Shown here: positions 50,776-58,480 of the stretch, piece by piece
Layout: the number at the start of each line of letters is the position of its first letter
How positions within the stretch are numbered: the stretch's first letter is position 1
Source of the DNA: Azospirillum oryzae
GTDB lineage: Bacteria > Pseudomonadota > Alphaproteobacteria > Azospirillales > Azospirillaceae
Assembly (NCBI RefSeq): GCF_008364795.1
Contig: NZ_VTTM01000017.1
Location: forward strand, 1-64,000
DNA: 64,000 nucleotides
Reading direction: 5' to 3'
Made by a program: the position numbers and the translations under genes
Notes under the pieces: generated by a model
What the model saw: only the letters and a program-made list of their open reading frames with translations
What the model was told of the DNA's origin: nothing
Database searches by the model: none

Positions 50776-50786
50776 TCTCCCTTTCC

Positions 50787-51308
50787 TCACGTGACAGTCG
50801 GCGAAGGACCGTTGGAAGTGGTAATCGTCACCTGCCAGTTGGTGCCAAACAGCGCACCTTGCTCCTCGGCCTTCAGTTTGGCGTCTCGGAGTGCAGTAGC
50901 TGCGGTTAAGTATGACCGAGGGCGCCGTTCCTTGATGGAACGAGGCTTGCCCCCTTCAGCGGTCACGGTCACGAACCAACGAAACTCCCCATCATAGGGC
51001 GTGACTCCGTAGGCGATGACGACACGTTCGGTACCCTGGGGGCGGGATTGCCCCCGTGAGAGTGCGTTGATCCAAATGGCCCGGTCTGTCGTTGGTACCT
51101 TCCGGCCATCGTCCAGTGCTTTCCCAGACCCGAGGGCTCCGTCGATCACGTCCCATGCGTCGTCTCGGGTTTCGCCATAGACCACAAAATGGAACAGCTC
51201 TCCCGTTGAGAGAACCTCGATGATGACATGCCACGCAGGCAGCGGACGGTTGAAGATGTCGTAGAACGGCCCGATTACCCTGTGCAGCGTGATGGACTGC
51301 TTTTGCAT
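50787..51308 (-). CDS. Operon B gene 4: hypothetical protein, 173 residues
   Basis: Start at 51308 (MQKQSITLHRVIGPFYDIFN). It contains ELFHFVVYGETRDDAWDVID and a C-terminal ATALRDAKLKAEEQGALFGT. No family is recognised. Leader L9 precedes it. Confidence 0.65.
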   Translation of the reverse strand: MQKQSITLHRVIGPFYDIFNRPLPAWHVIIEVLSTGELFHFVVYGETRDDAWDVIDGALGSGKALDDGRKVPTTDRAIWINALSRGQSRPQGTERVVIAYGVTPYDGEFRWFVTVTAEGGKPRSIKERRPRSYLTAATALRDAKLKAEEQGALFGTNWQVTITTSNGPSPTVT

Positions 51309-51334
51309 GTGCGACCTCGTGATTGAGGCACACG

Positions 51335-51368
51335 CCCCCGCCTGGGGCAACGTGTGCCCCGGTTGGGG
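51335..51368 (-). promoter_or_regulatory. Leader hairpin L9 (before 51308)
   Basis: CCCCAACCGGGGCA with GCCCCAGGCGGGGG: outer CCCC/GGGG, inner GGGGC/GCCCC. It is followed by CGUGUGCCUC. Confidence 0.8.
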
Positions 51369-51417
51369 ATGGCGCCGCCCGACACCCAAAAGGGGGTCGG
51401 GCGGGGCGGATTGATTG

Positions 51418-51699
51418 TCAGGCGAGCCGCCGCGCCATGCGCGAGAAGGTCGCAACAGCTTGGTCGCGGTTCAGACGAGGAGTGAACCACTGGCGGACGC
51501 CTGCGGTGGTCGGCTTGAGGAAGACCCGGTAGTATCCGCCTGCGAGCGAAGCTTGCCGTCGGAGTTGGAGGATCTCACCTGTGTAGACCGTGCGCTCCGT
51601 CACCACCACGGGCGCCGGCGGCTTGCTGAAGAGCTTGCCGCCCGACACTTCGTAGAGGAACTGTGCGGTCAGGCCGATGAACTTGGTCAGCTTTTTCAT
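51418..51699 (-). CDS. Operon B gene 3: small protein, 93 residues
   Basis: MKKLTKFIGLTAQFLYEVSG, basic, with GGYYRVFLKPTTAGVRQWFT. Its start context AGGUGCAUCAUG is shared with four other genes in the window. Leader L10 precedes it. No family is recognised. Confidence 0.6.
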   Translation of the reverse strand: MKKLTKFIGLTAQFLYEVSGGKLFSKPPAPVVVTERTVYTGEILQLRRQASLAGGYYRVFLKPTTAGVRQWFTPRLNRDQAVATFSRMARRLA

Positions 51700-51732
51700 G
51701 ATGCACCTTGTTTAGCGATGAGGCGCACCACT

Positions 51733-51766
51733 CCCCTTCCAGGGGCGAAGCGCGCCCCGGTTGGGG
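51733..51766 (-). promoter_or_regulatory. Leader hairpin L10 (before 51699)
   Basis: Outer CCCC/GGGG, inner GGGGCG/CGCCCC, followed by GUGGUGCGCCUCAUC. Confidence 0.8.
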
Positions 51767-51828
51767 AAAGTAGCTGTAGCAGCCGGCCATAAGCCGGCTG
51801 TGAATGTGCGGTCAGGACTACGGAACGA

Positions 51829-52227
51829 TCACGCCCTGCTGCTGAACACGCTATTGAGGTCGATGCCGGGTCGATCGATGGACGAAAGCGTGACATACGC
51901 TTCAGCGTCGGAGCCGTCGGACTGGCGAACGAGCGCCAGATCGACGTCGTCCAAGCCTTCCGTGTCATAGTCGATGATCGCCACTCCAAGATCGCTTGGA
52001 AGGTTCTCACCAACGACGCCCTGCACCAAGCCGCCGTCAAGCACGATTGCCAGCCGCCCCGGCGTGCTGTAGGCGAGGATCTCTTCCAGGGTCTTTAGGT
52101 CGGCTTGCATGGTGCCGGGGCAGTTGTACGCAGGCCCCTGCATGAGATGATCCATGTGGTCCCGCAGGAACGCAGTGGCGCGTTGCAGGACATCCACAGG
52201 GACAGATTTCAGCAACTTGCTGTTCAT
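51829..52227 (-). CDS. Operon B gene 2: acidic protein, 132 residues
   Basis: Starts MNSKLLKSVPVDVLQRATAF. The middle has GRLAIVLDGGLVQGVVGENL and the end is acidic (IIDYDTEGLDDVDLALV). It resembles small mobile-element proteins of unknown function. The start context is AGGUGCAUCAUG; leader L11 precedes it. Confidence 0.65.
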   Translation of the reverse strand: MNSKLLKSVPVDVLQRATAFLRDHMDHLMQGPAYNCPGTMQADLKTLEEILAYSTPGRLAIVLDGGLVQGVVGENLPSDLGVAIIDYDTEGLDDVDLALVRQSDGSDAEAYVTLSSIDRPGIDLNSVFSSRA

Positions 52228-52268
52228 GATGCACCTCATGTCCTCTTCGACGGACGACGGGGCACACC

Positions 52269-52301
52269 ACCCCCGTGGGGCAACGGTGTGCCCCGATGGG
52301 G
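52269..52301 (-). promoter_or_regulatory. Leader hairpin L11 (before 52227)
   Basis: Outer CCCC/GGGG, inner GGGGCAC/UUGCCCC, followed by GUGGUGUGCCCC. Confidence 0.8.
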
Positions 52302-52337
52302 AGAGTTGATGAATGCTACCGGACAGTGCCGGCGTGG

Positions 52338-52964
52338 TCAGGCCGCGCGCTTGTAGCGATCGCGAACCTGCTGAGCCCAGTTTTGGACGCTTGAGAGGAT
52401 GCGGCAATACCGAGTCTCAGCCTCATCCCGGTCGGTAAAGACGCTGGAAGTGATTTCCTTCCAGCGTCCCGGCTGACCGGGACGAACGCCCGAAAAGTGG
52501 GTTGTCTTCGTCAGCAGATAGCAGATGCTGCCTGGGGGCCGGGCAAGTTCGATATCGAACTGCTGGGCGTATGCGCAGGGCTGATCGTAGGTAAGCCCTT
52601 GCCAGTAAACGAGCACCGTTTCATCGTACAGGATATCCGCAGGCTCGCCGTGGATGATCGCCTCGGCTTCCCAACGGGAGATGCCCAGGAGATCAAGGCG
52701 TCTTTGTGCCTTGAGGGTCTCGATCACAAGCCGGTTTGCCTTGGCCATCTTCTGCACCTCACCCAGGTGATCCCAAGGCTTGGTGTTCTCGACCGGCTCA
52801 TAATCTTCGTTATCATCGTCCCAGCATCCAGCGACGTAGGTCGGAGCCCTTTCGGCGGATACCTTGGCGGTCTCGACCTCACGAATGAGGGCGAAGGCCA
52901 CCTTGCGAGCCGCGAAATACTCCGGCGTGCCGGGAATCGGGAAGAGGGTGTTCTGATTTTCCAT
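52338..52964 (-). CDS. Operon B gene 1: hypothetical protein, 208 residues
   Basis: MENQNTLFPIPGTPEYFAAR, then an acidic CWDDDNEDYEPVENTKPWD segment, and ISRWEAEAIIHGEPADILYD. The C-terminal half has SSVFTDRDEAETRYCRILSS. No family is recognised. Start context GGUGCAUCAUG; leader L12 and module B lie upstream. Confidence 0.65.
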   Translation of the reverse strand: MENQNTLFPIPGTPEYFAARKVAFALIREVETAKVSAERAPTYVAGCWDDDNEDYEPVENTKPWDHLGEVQKMAKANRLVIETLKAQRRLDLLGISRWEAEAIIHGEPADILYDETVLVYWQGLTYDQPCAYAQQFDIELARPPGSICYLLTKTTHFSGVRPGQPGRWKEITSSVFTDRDEAETRYCRILSSVQNWAQQVRDRYKRAA

Positions 52965-52996
52965 GATGCACCTGTCCGGAGATGAGGCGCACCATG

Positions 52997-53027
52997 GCCC
53001 TGCGGGGGCTTGGAGCGCCCCGATGGG
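52997..53027 (-). promoter_or_regulatory. Leader hairpin L12 (before 52964)
   Basis: Outer CCCC/GGG, inner GGGGCGC/GCCCCC, followed by CAUGGUGCGCCUCAUC. Confidence 0.8.
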
Positions 53028-53092
53028 GAATGGAAAGCGAAGCTTCCGTTCATGCGCCGCCAGCAGGCGGAGCTTGGTTGCTGGTTATTTTA

Positions 53093-53229
53093 GGACCCCA
53101 ACTAGGTCCCCAGCCGAGGCCGGACACTTTGCAATCGCTGCGACATGCAAGCGGAGCTAAGTGGGCCCAATGTAGCGGCTCGACGCTGGGAGGAACAGGG
53201 GTGAAAGGCGACGATTATCTCTCTCTTTC
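53093..53229 (-). promoter_or_regulatory. Module B: box promoter 7 and conserved leader of operon B
   Basis: The box at 53203-53229, 28 bp, then TACATT (53169-53174). The following leader is about 85 percent like module A by eye, including the GGACC/GGUCC hairpin with loop UAGUUGG (53093-53109) and TAAAATAACCAGC after it. Confidence 0.8.
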
Positions 53230-53414
53230 GCCAGCGCGAGAGAACAGGGACGAACGACGAGTTCACGAAAATTGGAGGAGGCCCGCCATGAGCGCGCAAA
53301 GACCGAAGCCTTTCAGTAGCCGAGGCTACCGATGCCAGGCGACCCGCTCACCAACCTCGCCAGGCATGAGATCCCGCACTTCCGGCAGCAACGGTGAAGC
53401 CCGACCACCCGCCC

Positions 53415-53474
53415 AAACGGTGTTGATATTCAATGCCTTTCGCTGGCGCGAAGGCCTTTCCCAGCCGCTATGGT
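53415..53474 (+). promoter_or_regulatory. Degenerate box-like promoter before 53508
   Basis: Only the right half CCTTTC followed by GCTGGCGCG is well kept (box 53415-53441), and the spacing to TATGGT (53469-53474) is 27 rather than 28. Weak call. Confidence 0.35.
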
Positions 53475-53507
53475 GACGCGGAACGACCAACCACACGCTT
53501 AGATACT

Positions 53508-54233
53508 ATGCCCCATATTACTGATGAAGAACGGGAGATCATCCGTACGCACTTCCCGACCATGGACAGGCGCCAGCTCCAGGCCCTGCTTCCCAAGCGG
53601 AGTTGGAATGGCATCCGATCCGTGGCGCGACGCATGAAGCTTCGACGCAAGACCAAGCCGGATCTCAAGTGGAAGCCTGACGAGGTCCGCGTGCTGCAGG
53701 AGATGGATCCCGCCAGCGCGTGCTCAATGGAGATTGCCGCCGTGCTGCCTGGACCCAACCGCACCAGCATCACCGATCACTCGCAAGAACTCGGTTTGGC
53801 CGCAGCGGAGGCTGGAGAACCCGACATTCGGATCACCTCGCGCAGTCCGCCCACCGGGTGGTCCATCGGTGAGTTTCTGGTGTTGCTTGAAAGCTATCCG
53901 TCGCCGAACTTGATGATGGAGGATATCGCGCGCCACCTGCCGGGAAAGTCGCTGTCGCAAATTCGACGAGCTGCCCATGGGGCCAATCTTCGCCGACCCA
54001 GGAGCGCCCAGGCCACGGCGGTATCAGGTCGCGATGCCAAAAACGTCTGGACGGATGACGAGGACGCGCTCGTGCTCAGCATGTGGCGGAGCGCCAGTCT
54101 CAAAGAGATCCAGTGCCTACTGCCGCACCGCACGGAAGGAGCAATTGCGAACCGGGGACGGAAGTTGCTCCGGCAGGGAGCCCCCCAAGATGCCACCGCA
54201 TCATATGGCAATCTGGCCTTTGCGGCTCAGTAA
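53508..54233 (+). CDS. Protein with four SANT/Myb-like repeats, 241 residues
   Basis: Starts MPHITDEEREIIRTHFPTMD. Four units of about 45-55 residues each begin with an acidic-aromatic W/I-x-x-(D/G)-E motif: ITDEEREII, WKPDEVRVL, WSIGEFLVL and WTDDEDALV. Each ends with I-R-R/I-A-N-R-type recognition helices such as SLSQIRRAAHGANLRRP and TEGAIANRGRKLL. This is the Myb/SANT-like DNA-binding layout seen in some phage and plasmid proteins. It probably binds repeated DNA sites in the plasmid. Confidence 0.7.
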   Translation: MPHITDEEREIIRTHFPTMDRRQLQALLPKRSWNGIRSVARRMKLRRKTKPDLKWKPDEVRVLQEMDPASACSMEIAAVLPGPNRTSITDHSQELGLAAAEAGEPDIRITSRSPPTGWSIGEFLVLLESYPSPNLMMEDIARHLPGKSLSQIRRAAHGANLRRPRSAQATAVSGRDAKNVWTDDEDALVLSMWRSASLKEIQCLLPHRTEGAIANRGRKLLRQGAPQDATASYGNLAFAAQ

Positions 54234-54423
54234 CCGCAACCCCGCACGAAGCGCACTAGGTTCGCCCTGCCGCCGGACCTTCTTATTCCCCTACAGCTCC
54301 ACGACAAGGCACGCGTACGACCTCTCCGACAGTCGGAGCCGGTGGACACCGACCCTGGAGGCATAGCGGGAAGTCAGACGAGCTGGCGTCGTGCCCGATC
54401 GAACACCGAACTTTCAGGCGGCG

Positions 54424-54993
54424 TCAACGTGTGCGGCCGAAAGCGACGGCGATCCGTCGCACCGGGCCGTTGCCGCCGACCTTCAGCACCACACGCTGCC
54501 CCTCCTGCATATGCAGCGTTTCTTCGACGCGGACCTGATCCGGCTCCGGCACCTTATTCAATTTTCGCTGTTCCGCTAACAAGTCCGATCGGCGAAGCGC
54601 CGCGGCCTCAACCACCAACTCGACAGAGACCTCCTGAGAGGTATGTGGCGTTACCCGCACAGCAGTGACATGGCCGGTACAGATGATCGCTGGCGGTGCG
54701 CCATCCTTCCCGGCCAGCGCAAGTTTCACCTTCTCAATGGAGTGCGCAGACACCTCCGCGTTCGGCCGCGTGACGAATGGCACCTGTTCAATCAAGCGGT
54801 TCGCACTGTCGAACAGCGTCACTTCGACGACGAGCGAGGCCGCGGGGTCTGATGCATAATCCTGAATGCCCCCGCCGCTCTCCTCGCCGCACCGGCTCGA
54901 CAGAGAACCATTCAGAGGAGCCGTACCTGCCGCCTCCGCGAAATGAAGGGTGGCGAGAAGGGCAACGGCCGCGACCGCAAGGGTGCGTATCAT
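54424..54993 (-). CDS. Predicted exported protein, 189 residues
   Basis: Start at 54993 (MIRTLAVAAVALLATLHFAE) with GGGAG upstream; a signal peptide is evident. Two cysteines (SSRCGEESG, ICTGHV) could pair. The body is beta-rich (SLVVEVTLFDSANRLIEQVP). The family is not recognised. It is divergent from the DsbA-like gene, and both share the central box, so I infer a role in transfer. Confidence 0.65.
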   Translation of the reverse strand: MIRTLAVAAVALLATLHFAEAAGTAPLNGSLSSRCGEESGGGIQDYASDPAASLVVEVTLFDSANRLIEQVPFVTRPNAEVSAHSIEKVKLALAGKDGAPPAIICTGHVTAVRVTPHTSQEVSVELVVEAAALRRSDLLAEQRKLNKVPEPDQVRVEETLHMQEGQRVVLKVGGNGPVRRIAVAFGRTR

Positions 54994-55025
54994 CTCGTAA
55001 GCTCCCAAGGCAATTCCAATTTCCC

Positions 55026-55120
55026 CGCCTAGCAGCTTCAGACGCTGTTTCTCTACAGAGAAAGGCGACGGTTTTCGTTGTCTTTCGGTGGCGCGCCGAA
55101 TTGCCCGATGGCGATAGTCT
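55026..55120. promoter_or_regulatory. Box 8: divergent box promoters
   Basis: The box at 55060-55086 has TAGTCT (55115-55120) 28 bp to the right for 55151 and TAGGCG (minus strand of 55026-55031) 28 bp to the left for 54993. Confidence 0.8.
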
Positions 55121-55150
55121 TCCGGCAGCGTGATTATCCGGAGATGAAGA

Positions 55151-56092
55151 GTGAAGCGCCCCCTATTGACCCTACCCGTCCTTTTGGCACTCTCCGTCGC
55201 CACTCCTGCGGCTGCAGCGGACGTTGACAGCATCGTCGACGCTCTGATGAATCGCGTCGAGCGGCTTACCCAGCAGAATGCAAAGCTCACCATCGAGAAT
55301 GAGCAACTGCGGCAAACCACTCAGGTCCGAGACCGCAGCGACGCCATGCCCGAGAATATGGGGCAGGCTCTTCGGAAAGCCGCAGAGGCTGTCACGATCT
55401 CCCCGCCGGCAGCGGTCTCACCAAACACAGCGCTCGACGCGAAGCAGCTGGACGAGGTGCTGCGCCAGTGGGTGAAAGACAATGCGGGTTATGTGTTCGA
55501 GAGCGTCAACAAGCACTTGGCCGAGCAGCAACAGGCCCGCGCTCCCAAATCCGAGAACTTCGCGGCCCGCGCTTCTGACCTGTTCGAGAAGGACGCGATC
55601 AAGGCTGGCGCCGTGAGCAGTCCCAAGGTGCGGCTGGTGATGTTTGCGGACTACAACTGCACTTACTGCAAGAAGGCCCAGCCGGTCGTCGAAGAGCTTC
55701 TTGCCAACAACCCGGACCTCCAGGTGGTCTATCGCGAACTTCCCATTCTGTCACCGACCTCCCGGCTCGCCGCCCAGGCGGCACGTGCAGCCGCGATGCA
55801 GGGCAAGCACGATGCCTTTCATCGTGAACTCTACAAGCTGACCGAGATCAGCGAAGCGAGCATTCTGCAACTGGCCGCCCGTCCGGACGTCGGATTGGAC
55901 GTGGATCAGCTGCGGAAGGACATGACCTCGGAGAGGGTAGCCTCACTGGTTACCAACGATTTCAACCTCGGCCAGAGCCTGGGGATCCAGGGCACACCGT
56001 TCTTCTACTTGGACGGCGGAGCGACCATGCCGGGGTACGCTCCGACCTCCCAGATGCAGGTGATGATCGACCAGGCCCGCAAGAAGAGCTGA
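55151..56092 (+). CDS. DsbA/DsbG-like exported thiol:disulfide protein
   Basis: A 313-residue protein with a GTG start at 55151 (GGAG upstream) and signal peptide to PAAAADV. Residues 25-65 form a heptad coiled coil (VERLTQQNAKLTIENEQLRQ), giving a dimer. The thioredoxin fold has MFADYNCTYCKKAQPV (CTYC) and the cis-Pro in GIQGTPFFYLDG. It may help fold or assemble cysteine-rich pilus proteins, as DsbC-type genes do in SXT and IncC tra regions. Confidence 0.85.
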   Translation: MKRPLLTLPVLLALSVATPAAAADVDSIVDALMNRVERLTQQNAKLTIENEQLRQTTQVRDRSDAMPENMGQALRKAAEAVTISPPAAVSPNTALDAKQLDEVLRQWVKDNAGYVFESVNKHLAEQQQARAPKSENFAARASDLFEKDAIKAGAVSSPKVRLVMFADYNCTYCKKAQPVVEELLANNPDLQVVYRELPILSPTSRLAAQAARAAAMQGKHDAFHRELYKLTEISEASILQLAARPDVGLDVDQLRKDMTSERVASLVTNDFNLGQSLGIQGTPFFYLDGGATMPGYAPTSQMQVMIDQARKKS

Positions 56093-56097
56093 GCCAG

Positions 56098-56628
56098 ATG
56101 CCCTTCCCCCGCATGCTTGCCATCGGCTTGTTGCTGATGGCGGCTGCGGGCTCCGCCACTGCGGCGCCCCAGCAGAACATATGGAAGAACACTGAGGCGG
56201 CGACGCAGGCGGTGGCCGTCGCCAAACGTGATCTGACCATCATCCTCCGCGTCCTCGCCAGCAGCGTCAGTTCCACCGAGTTTGCCGTGGCGATGTCGCC
56301 ACTCACGTCAGAGGTTCGGTCCCGCTACCGGGGGCAAGAGTGCCTCTTCTACGAAGAGGTGACCAACTCACCGTTCGCCGATAATCCCTACTTCGCGCCG
56401 ATTGCGGGGCAGATCGTTCAGGCCGCCTTGCCGGCCGAGTTCCACAACAACAAGGTTGTGGGAAAATTGGCCTCCTATCTGGCGTACATGGCGGCCACCA
56501 ACGACCCGCCTGCCTGTGTCTGCGAGCCGATGCCGGTGGAAGAGGTGATCGACCTCTGCCGAAAGCGGTTCTATCCGGCGTCCCCACAGGATCAAGCCCG
56601 CTACGACAAGGCTATGCTGCCCCCGTGA
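56098..56628 (+). CDS. Exported hypothetical protein, 176 residues
   Basis: Starts MPFPRMLAIGLLLMAAAGSA, signal peptide to TAAP. Several cysteines (GQECLFYEE, CVCEPMP, LCRKR) are candidates for the DsbA-like protein encoded 5 bp upstream. No family is recognised. It ends at a strong terminator. Confidence 0.7.
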   Translation: MPFPRMLAIGLLLMAAAGSATAAPQQNIWKNTEAATQAVAVAKRDLTIILRVLASSVSSTEFAVAMSPLTSEVRSRYRGQECLFYEEVTNSPFADNPYFAPIAGQIVQAALPAEFHNNKVVGKLASYLAYMAATNDPPACVCEPMPVEEVIDLCRKRFYPASPQDQARYDKAMLPP

Positions 56629-56651
56629 GGCGGGCAGAGTTGAGACATGAC

Positions 56652-56690
56652 GAACGGCCGGGGTGTACTCCCCGGCCGTTCGCATTTCAA
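56652..56690. terminator. Strong hairpin between convergent genes
   Basis: Perfect arms GAACGGCCGGGG/CCCCGGCCGTTC with loop TGTACT, followed on the plus strand by GCATTT. Confidence 0.8.
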
Positions 56691-56953
56691 CGCAGCTTGT
56701 AAGCCCCGGTATCCCATCCCGACGCTTGCACGGGCTGCGGAGCGGTGCCCAGCCACCCGGCCAACGGGTTCACGGCATCAAGAGCCCCGCCTAACTCGCC
56801 GGTGGCCCAGTGAAGTGCGACGGCGGTCGTGCCCGGCCGCGTGTGTTCGATGTACATGCCGACACCGACACCGATCACCATCATAACCAACGGTGAACGC
56901 ACGACCTGCAGGAAGAAGGCAAACAAGAAGGTTCGCAGGATCATGTTGACCAT
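56687..56953 (-). CDS. Small membrane protein, 88 residues
   Basis: Start at 56953 (MVNMILRTFLFAFFLQVVRS) with GGAG upstream. Two membrane helices (TFLFAFFLQVVRSPLVMMVI and GVGVGMY region), then a 50-residue outside tail. Divergent from the M48 protease and sharing its box promoter. Function unknown. Confidence 0.65.
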   Translation of the reverse strand: MVNMILRTFLFAFFLQVVRSPLVMMVIGVGVGMYIEHTRPGTTAVALHWATGELGGALDAVNPLAGWLGTAPQPVQASGWDTGAYKLR

Positions 56954-56982
56954 CGGGGTAAACTCCAGTGCGTATTGCCGGC

Positions 56983-57077
56983 ATCCTACCGGGACGCGCA
57001 GCCGCTTCGCGCCGGGGAAAGGCGACGAATTTCCACGTCTTTCAGTGGCGCGGTTGAACCAGCCGACGCAATACGAT
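56983..57077. promoter_or_regulatory. Box 9: divergent box promoters
   Basis: The box at 57017-57043 has TACGAT (57072-57077) 28 bp to the right for 57122 and TAGGAT (minus strand of 56983-56988) 28 bp to the left for 56953. Confidence 0.8.
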
Positions 57078-57121
57078 CGGCGTAGTTGCCGCAGCTCTGC
57101 GACGATTCCCACGGAGTGATC

Positions 57122-58153
57122 ATGCCCCCCCGGATCCCTGGTCGGACCCGATCGACTACAACAGCTCTGGCCCTGCTTGCGCTCACAACCGTCGCCGCAG
57201 GTCCCTTCGGCTGGGTGACGATCAACAGCGCCTGCATCATCGTGGAAGAAGGCGCCGCTACGCCCTTTGCATGGGTCGCGTTGGTGCTCATTGGCCTGCC
57301 CTTCGCGGGCTGGTGCCAGCGCTTTCTGCGCTGCCTCCTCTTCGCACGCCAGCGCGCCGCGAATGCGCTGGGAGCCAAGGTCATCACCTTGCGTATGGTC
57401 GAGCGGAACAAGAGCGTTTCTCCGGCCGAAGTGGCGCTTTACCACTTGGTCAGGAGCATTGCCGAACAAGCGGGCCTCCGGGCCGCGCCCATGGTCGGCG
57501 TCGTACCCAGCAACGCCATTAACGCGTTTGCGATTGGCCGGCGCGGCAAGTATTTCATTGCGGTCAACGTCGGCACGGTTAACCGGCTGTCAGTTGACGA
57601 GCTGGCGGCAGTCCTAGGGCACGAGGTCGGGCACGTCGCCCACGGGGATTCGTTCGTAAAGACGCTCGCTTTGGCGGTCCAGGACAGCATCGCTACGTTC
57701 CTGATCTCGCCTTTGGCCTTCGCCCACAGCCTGGTCCGCGCCTCGCCTGCCCTGCTGCTGCTATTGGGCGCCGGGTTGCTGTTCGGCATCTGGCATGGGC
57801 AACGAGACCTTGCCATGGCGTGCGCGGTCGCCCTCTTCCTTCCGCAGTTGGCGTGGCTCGTCCTGCTTGCGTGCCGCGCGCTGATTGCCCAGCTCGACCG
57901 CTGGCGCGAGTTTCACGCGGACGCTGCTGGCGCGGCCCTCACCTCACCCCGGAGTATGGCGGCGGCCCTCGCAAAGATCGCCGAAGACGGGTATGGCAAG
58001 CGGGTCGTGACCAACCCTCTACACTCCCCCGCCTTGGCTAGTTTCGGGATCAAGGACACGATCCTGTTCACGGGTCTGGCCGGTAAATTGTTCGCCACGC
58101 ATCCCCCTGTCCAAGATCGCGTGGACGCTCTCATCAGCGGCCGGTTTCTCTAA
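57122..58153 (+). CDS. M48-family (HtpX-like) membrane metalloprotease
   Basis: A 343-residue protein starting MPPRIPGRTRSTTTALALLA. Two membrane segments come first, then VLGHEVGHVAHGDS (the HExxH zinc site) and two more membrane helices, then WREFHADAAGAAL with the third ligand Glu/Asp. The order matches HtpX. Box control implies expression with the transfer genes, perhaps for quality control of membrane transfer proteins. Confidence 0.85.
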   Translation: MPPRIPGRTRSTTTALALLALTTVAAGPFGWVTINSACIIVEEGAATPFAWVALVLIGLPFAGWCQRFLRCLLFARQRAANALGAKVITLRMVERNKSVSPAEVALYHLVRSIAEQAGLRAAPMVGVVPSNAINAFAIGRRGKYFIAVNVGTVNRLSVDELAAVLGHEVGHVAHGDSFVKTLALAVQDSIATFLISPLAFAHSLVRASPALLLLLGAGLLFGIWHGQRDLAMACAVALFLPQLAWLVLLACRALIAQLDRWREFHADAAGAALTSPRSMAAALAKIAEDGYGKRVVTNPLHSPALASFGIKDTILFTGLAGKLFATHPPVQDRVDALISGRFL

Positions 58154-58190
58154 AGGCTGGAGTTGGGTGCGAGGTCATAAGGCGAAAACA

Positions 58191-58235
58191 AAAAAAGCCC
58201 GTCCGACGTCCGCGATGGACGACAGACGGGCTTTT
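58191..58235. terminator. Bidirectional intrinsic terminator
   Basis: AAGCCCGTC/GACGGGCTT arms with an A-run on the left and a T-run on the right. It stops both the protease gene and operon C. Confidence 0.85.
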
Positions 58236-58480
58236 GGGTTTTAGAATCCCGGCCGAAGAGTGAGCCGGAGAACGCCGGTGGTGGGGACGCGGTAAACCGC
58301 GCCACCAACACTCTGCGCTACCAGTGCGGGGAAGACGCACCTTCGAACCACTGGCGCACCAGGGCCAGGTGATCCTCCGATTGACCTTCGGAACCAGCCA
58401 GCTGGGCGAAGGGATGTGCATCCCCCCGCCCCCGGCCTGATGCGGACCAAGCTGACGTCTAGGATCATGCTGCCGCCGCG
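58236..58480. other. Spacer after operon C
   Basis: 245 bp. A minus-strand frame (VAQSVGGAVYRVPTTGVLRL) runs here, but I see no start with a ribosome site. Unassigned. Confidence 0.35.

Noticed and set aside
53288..53476. Plus-strand 62-codon frame with a strong GGAGGAGG site
   Set aside because: The peptide is low in complexity and overlaps the degenerate box; no similarity is recognised. It remains possible but unsupported.
58241..58468. Structured RNA or tRNA-like element after operon C
   Set aside because: No cloverleaf or T-loop could be built; only local GC pairing was seen.
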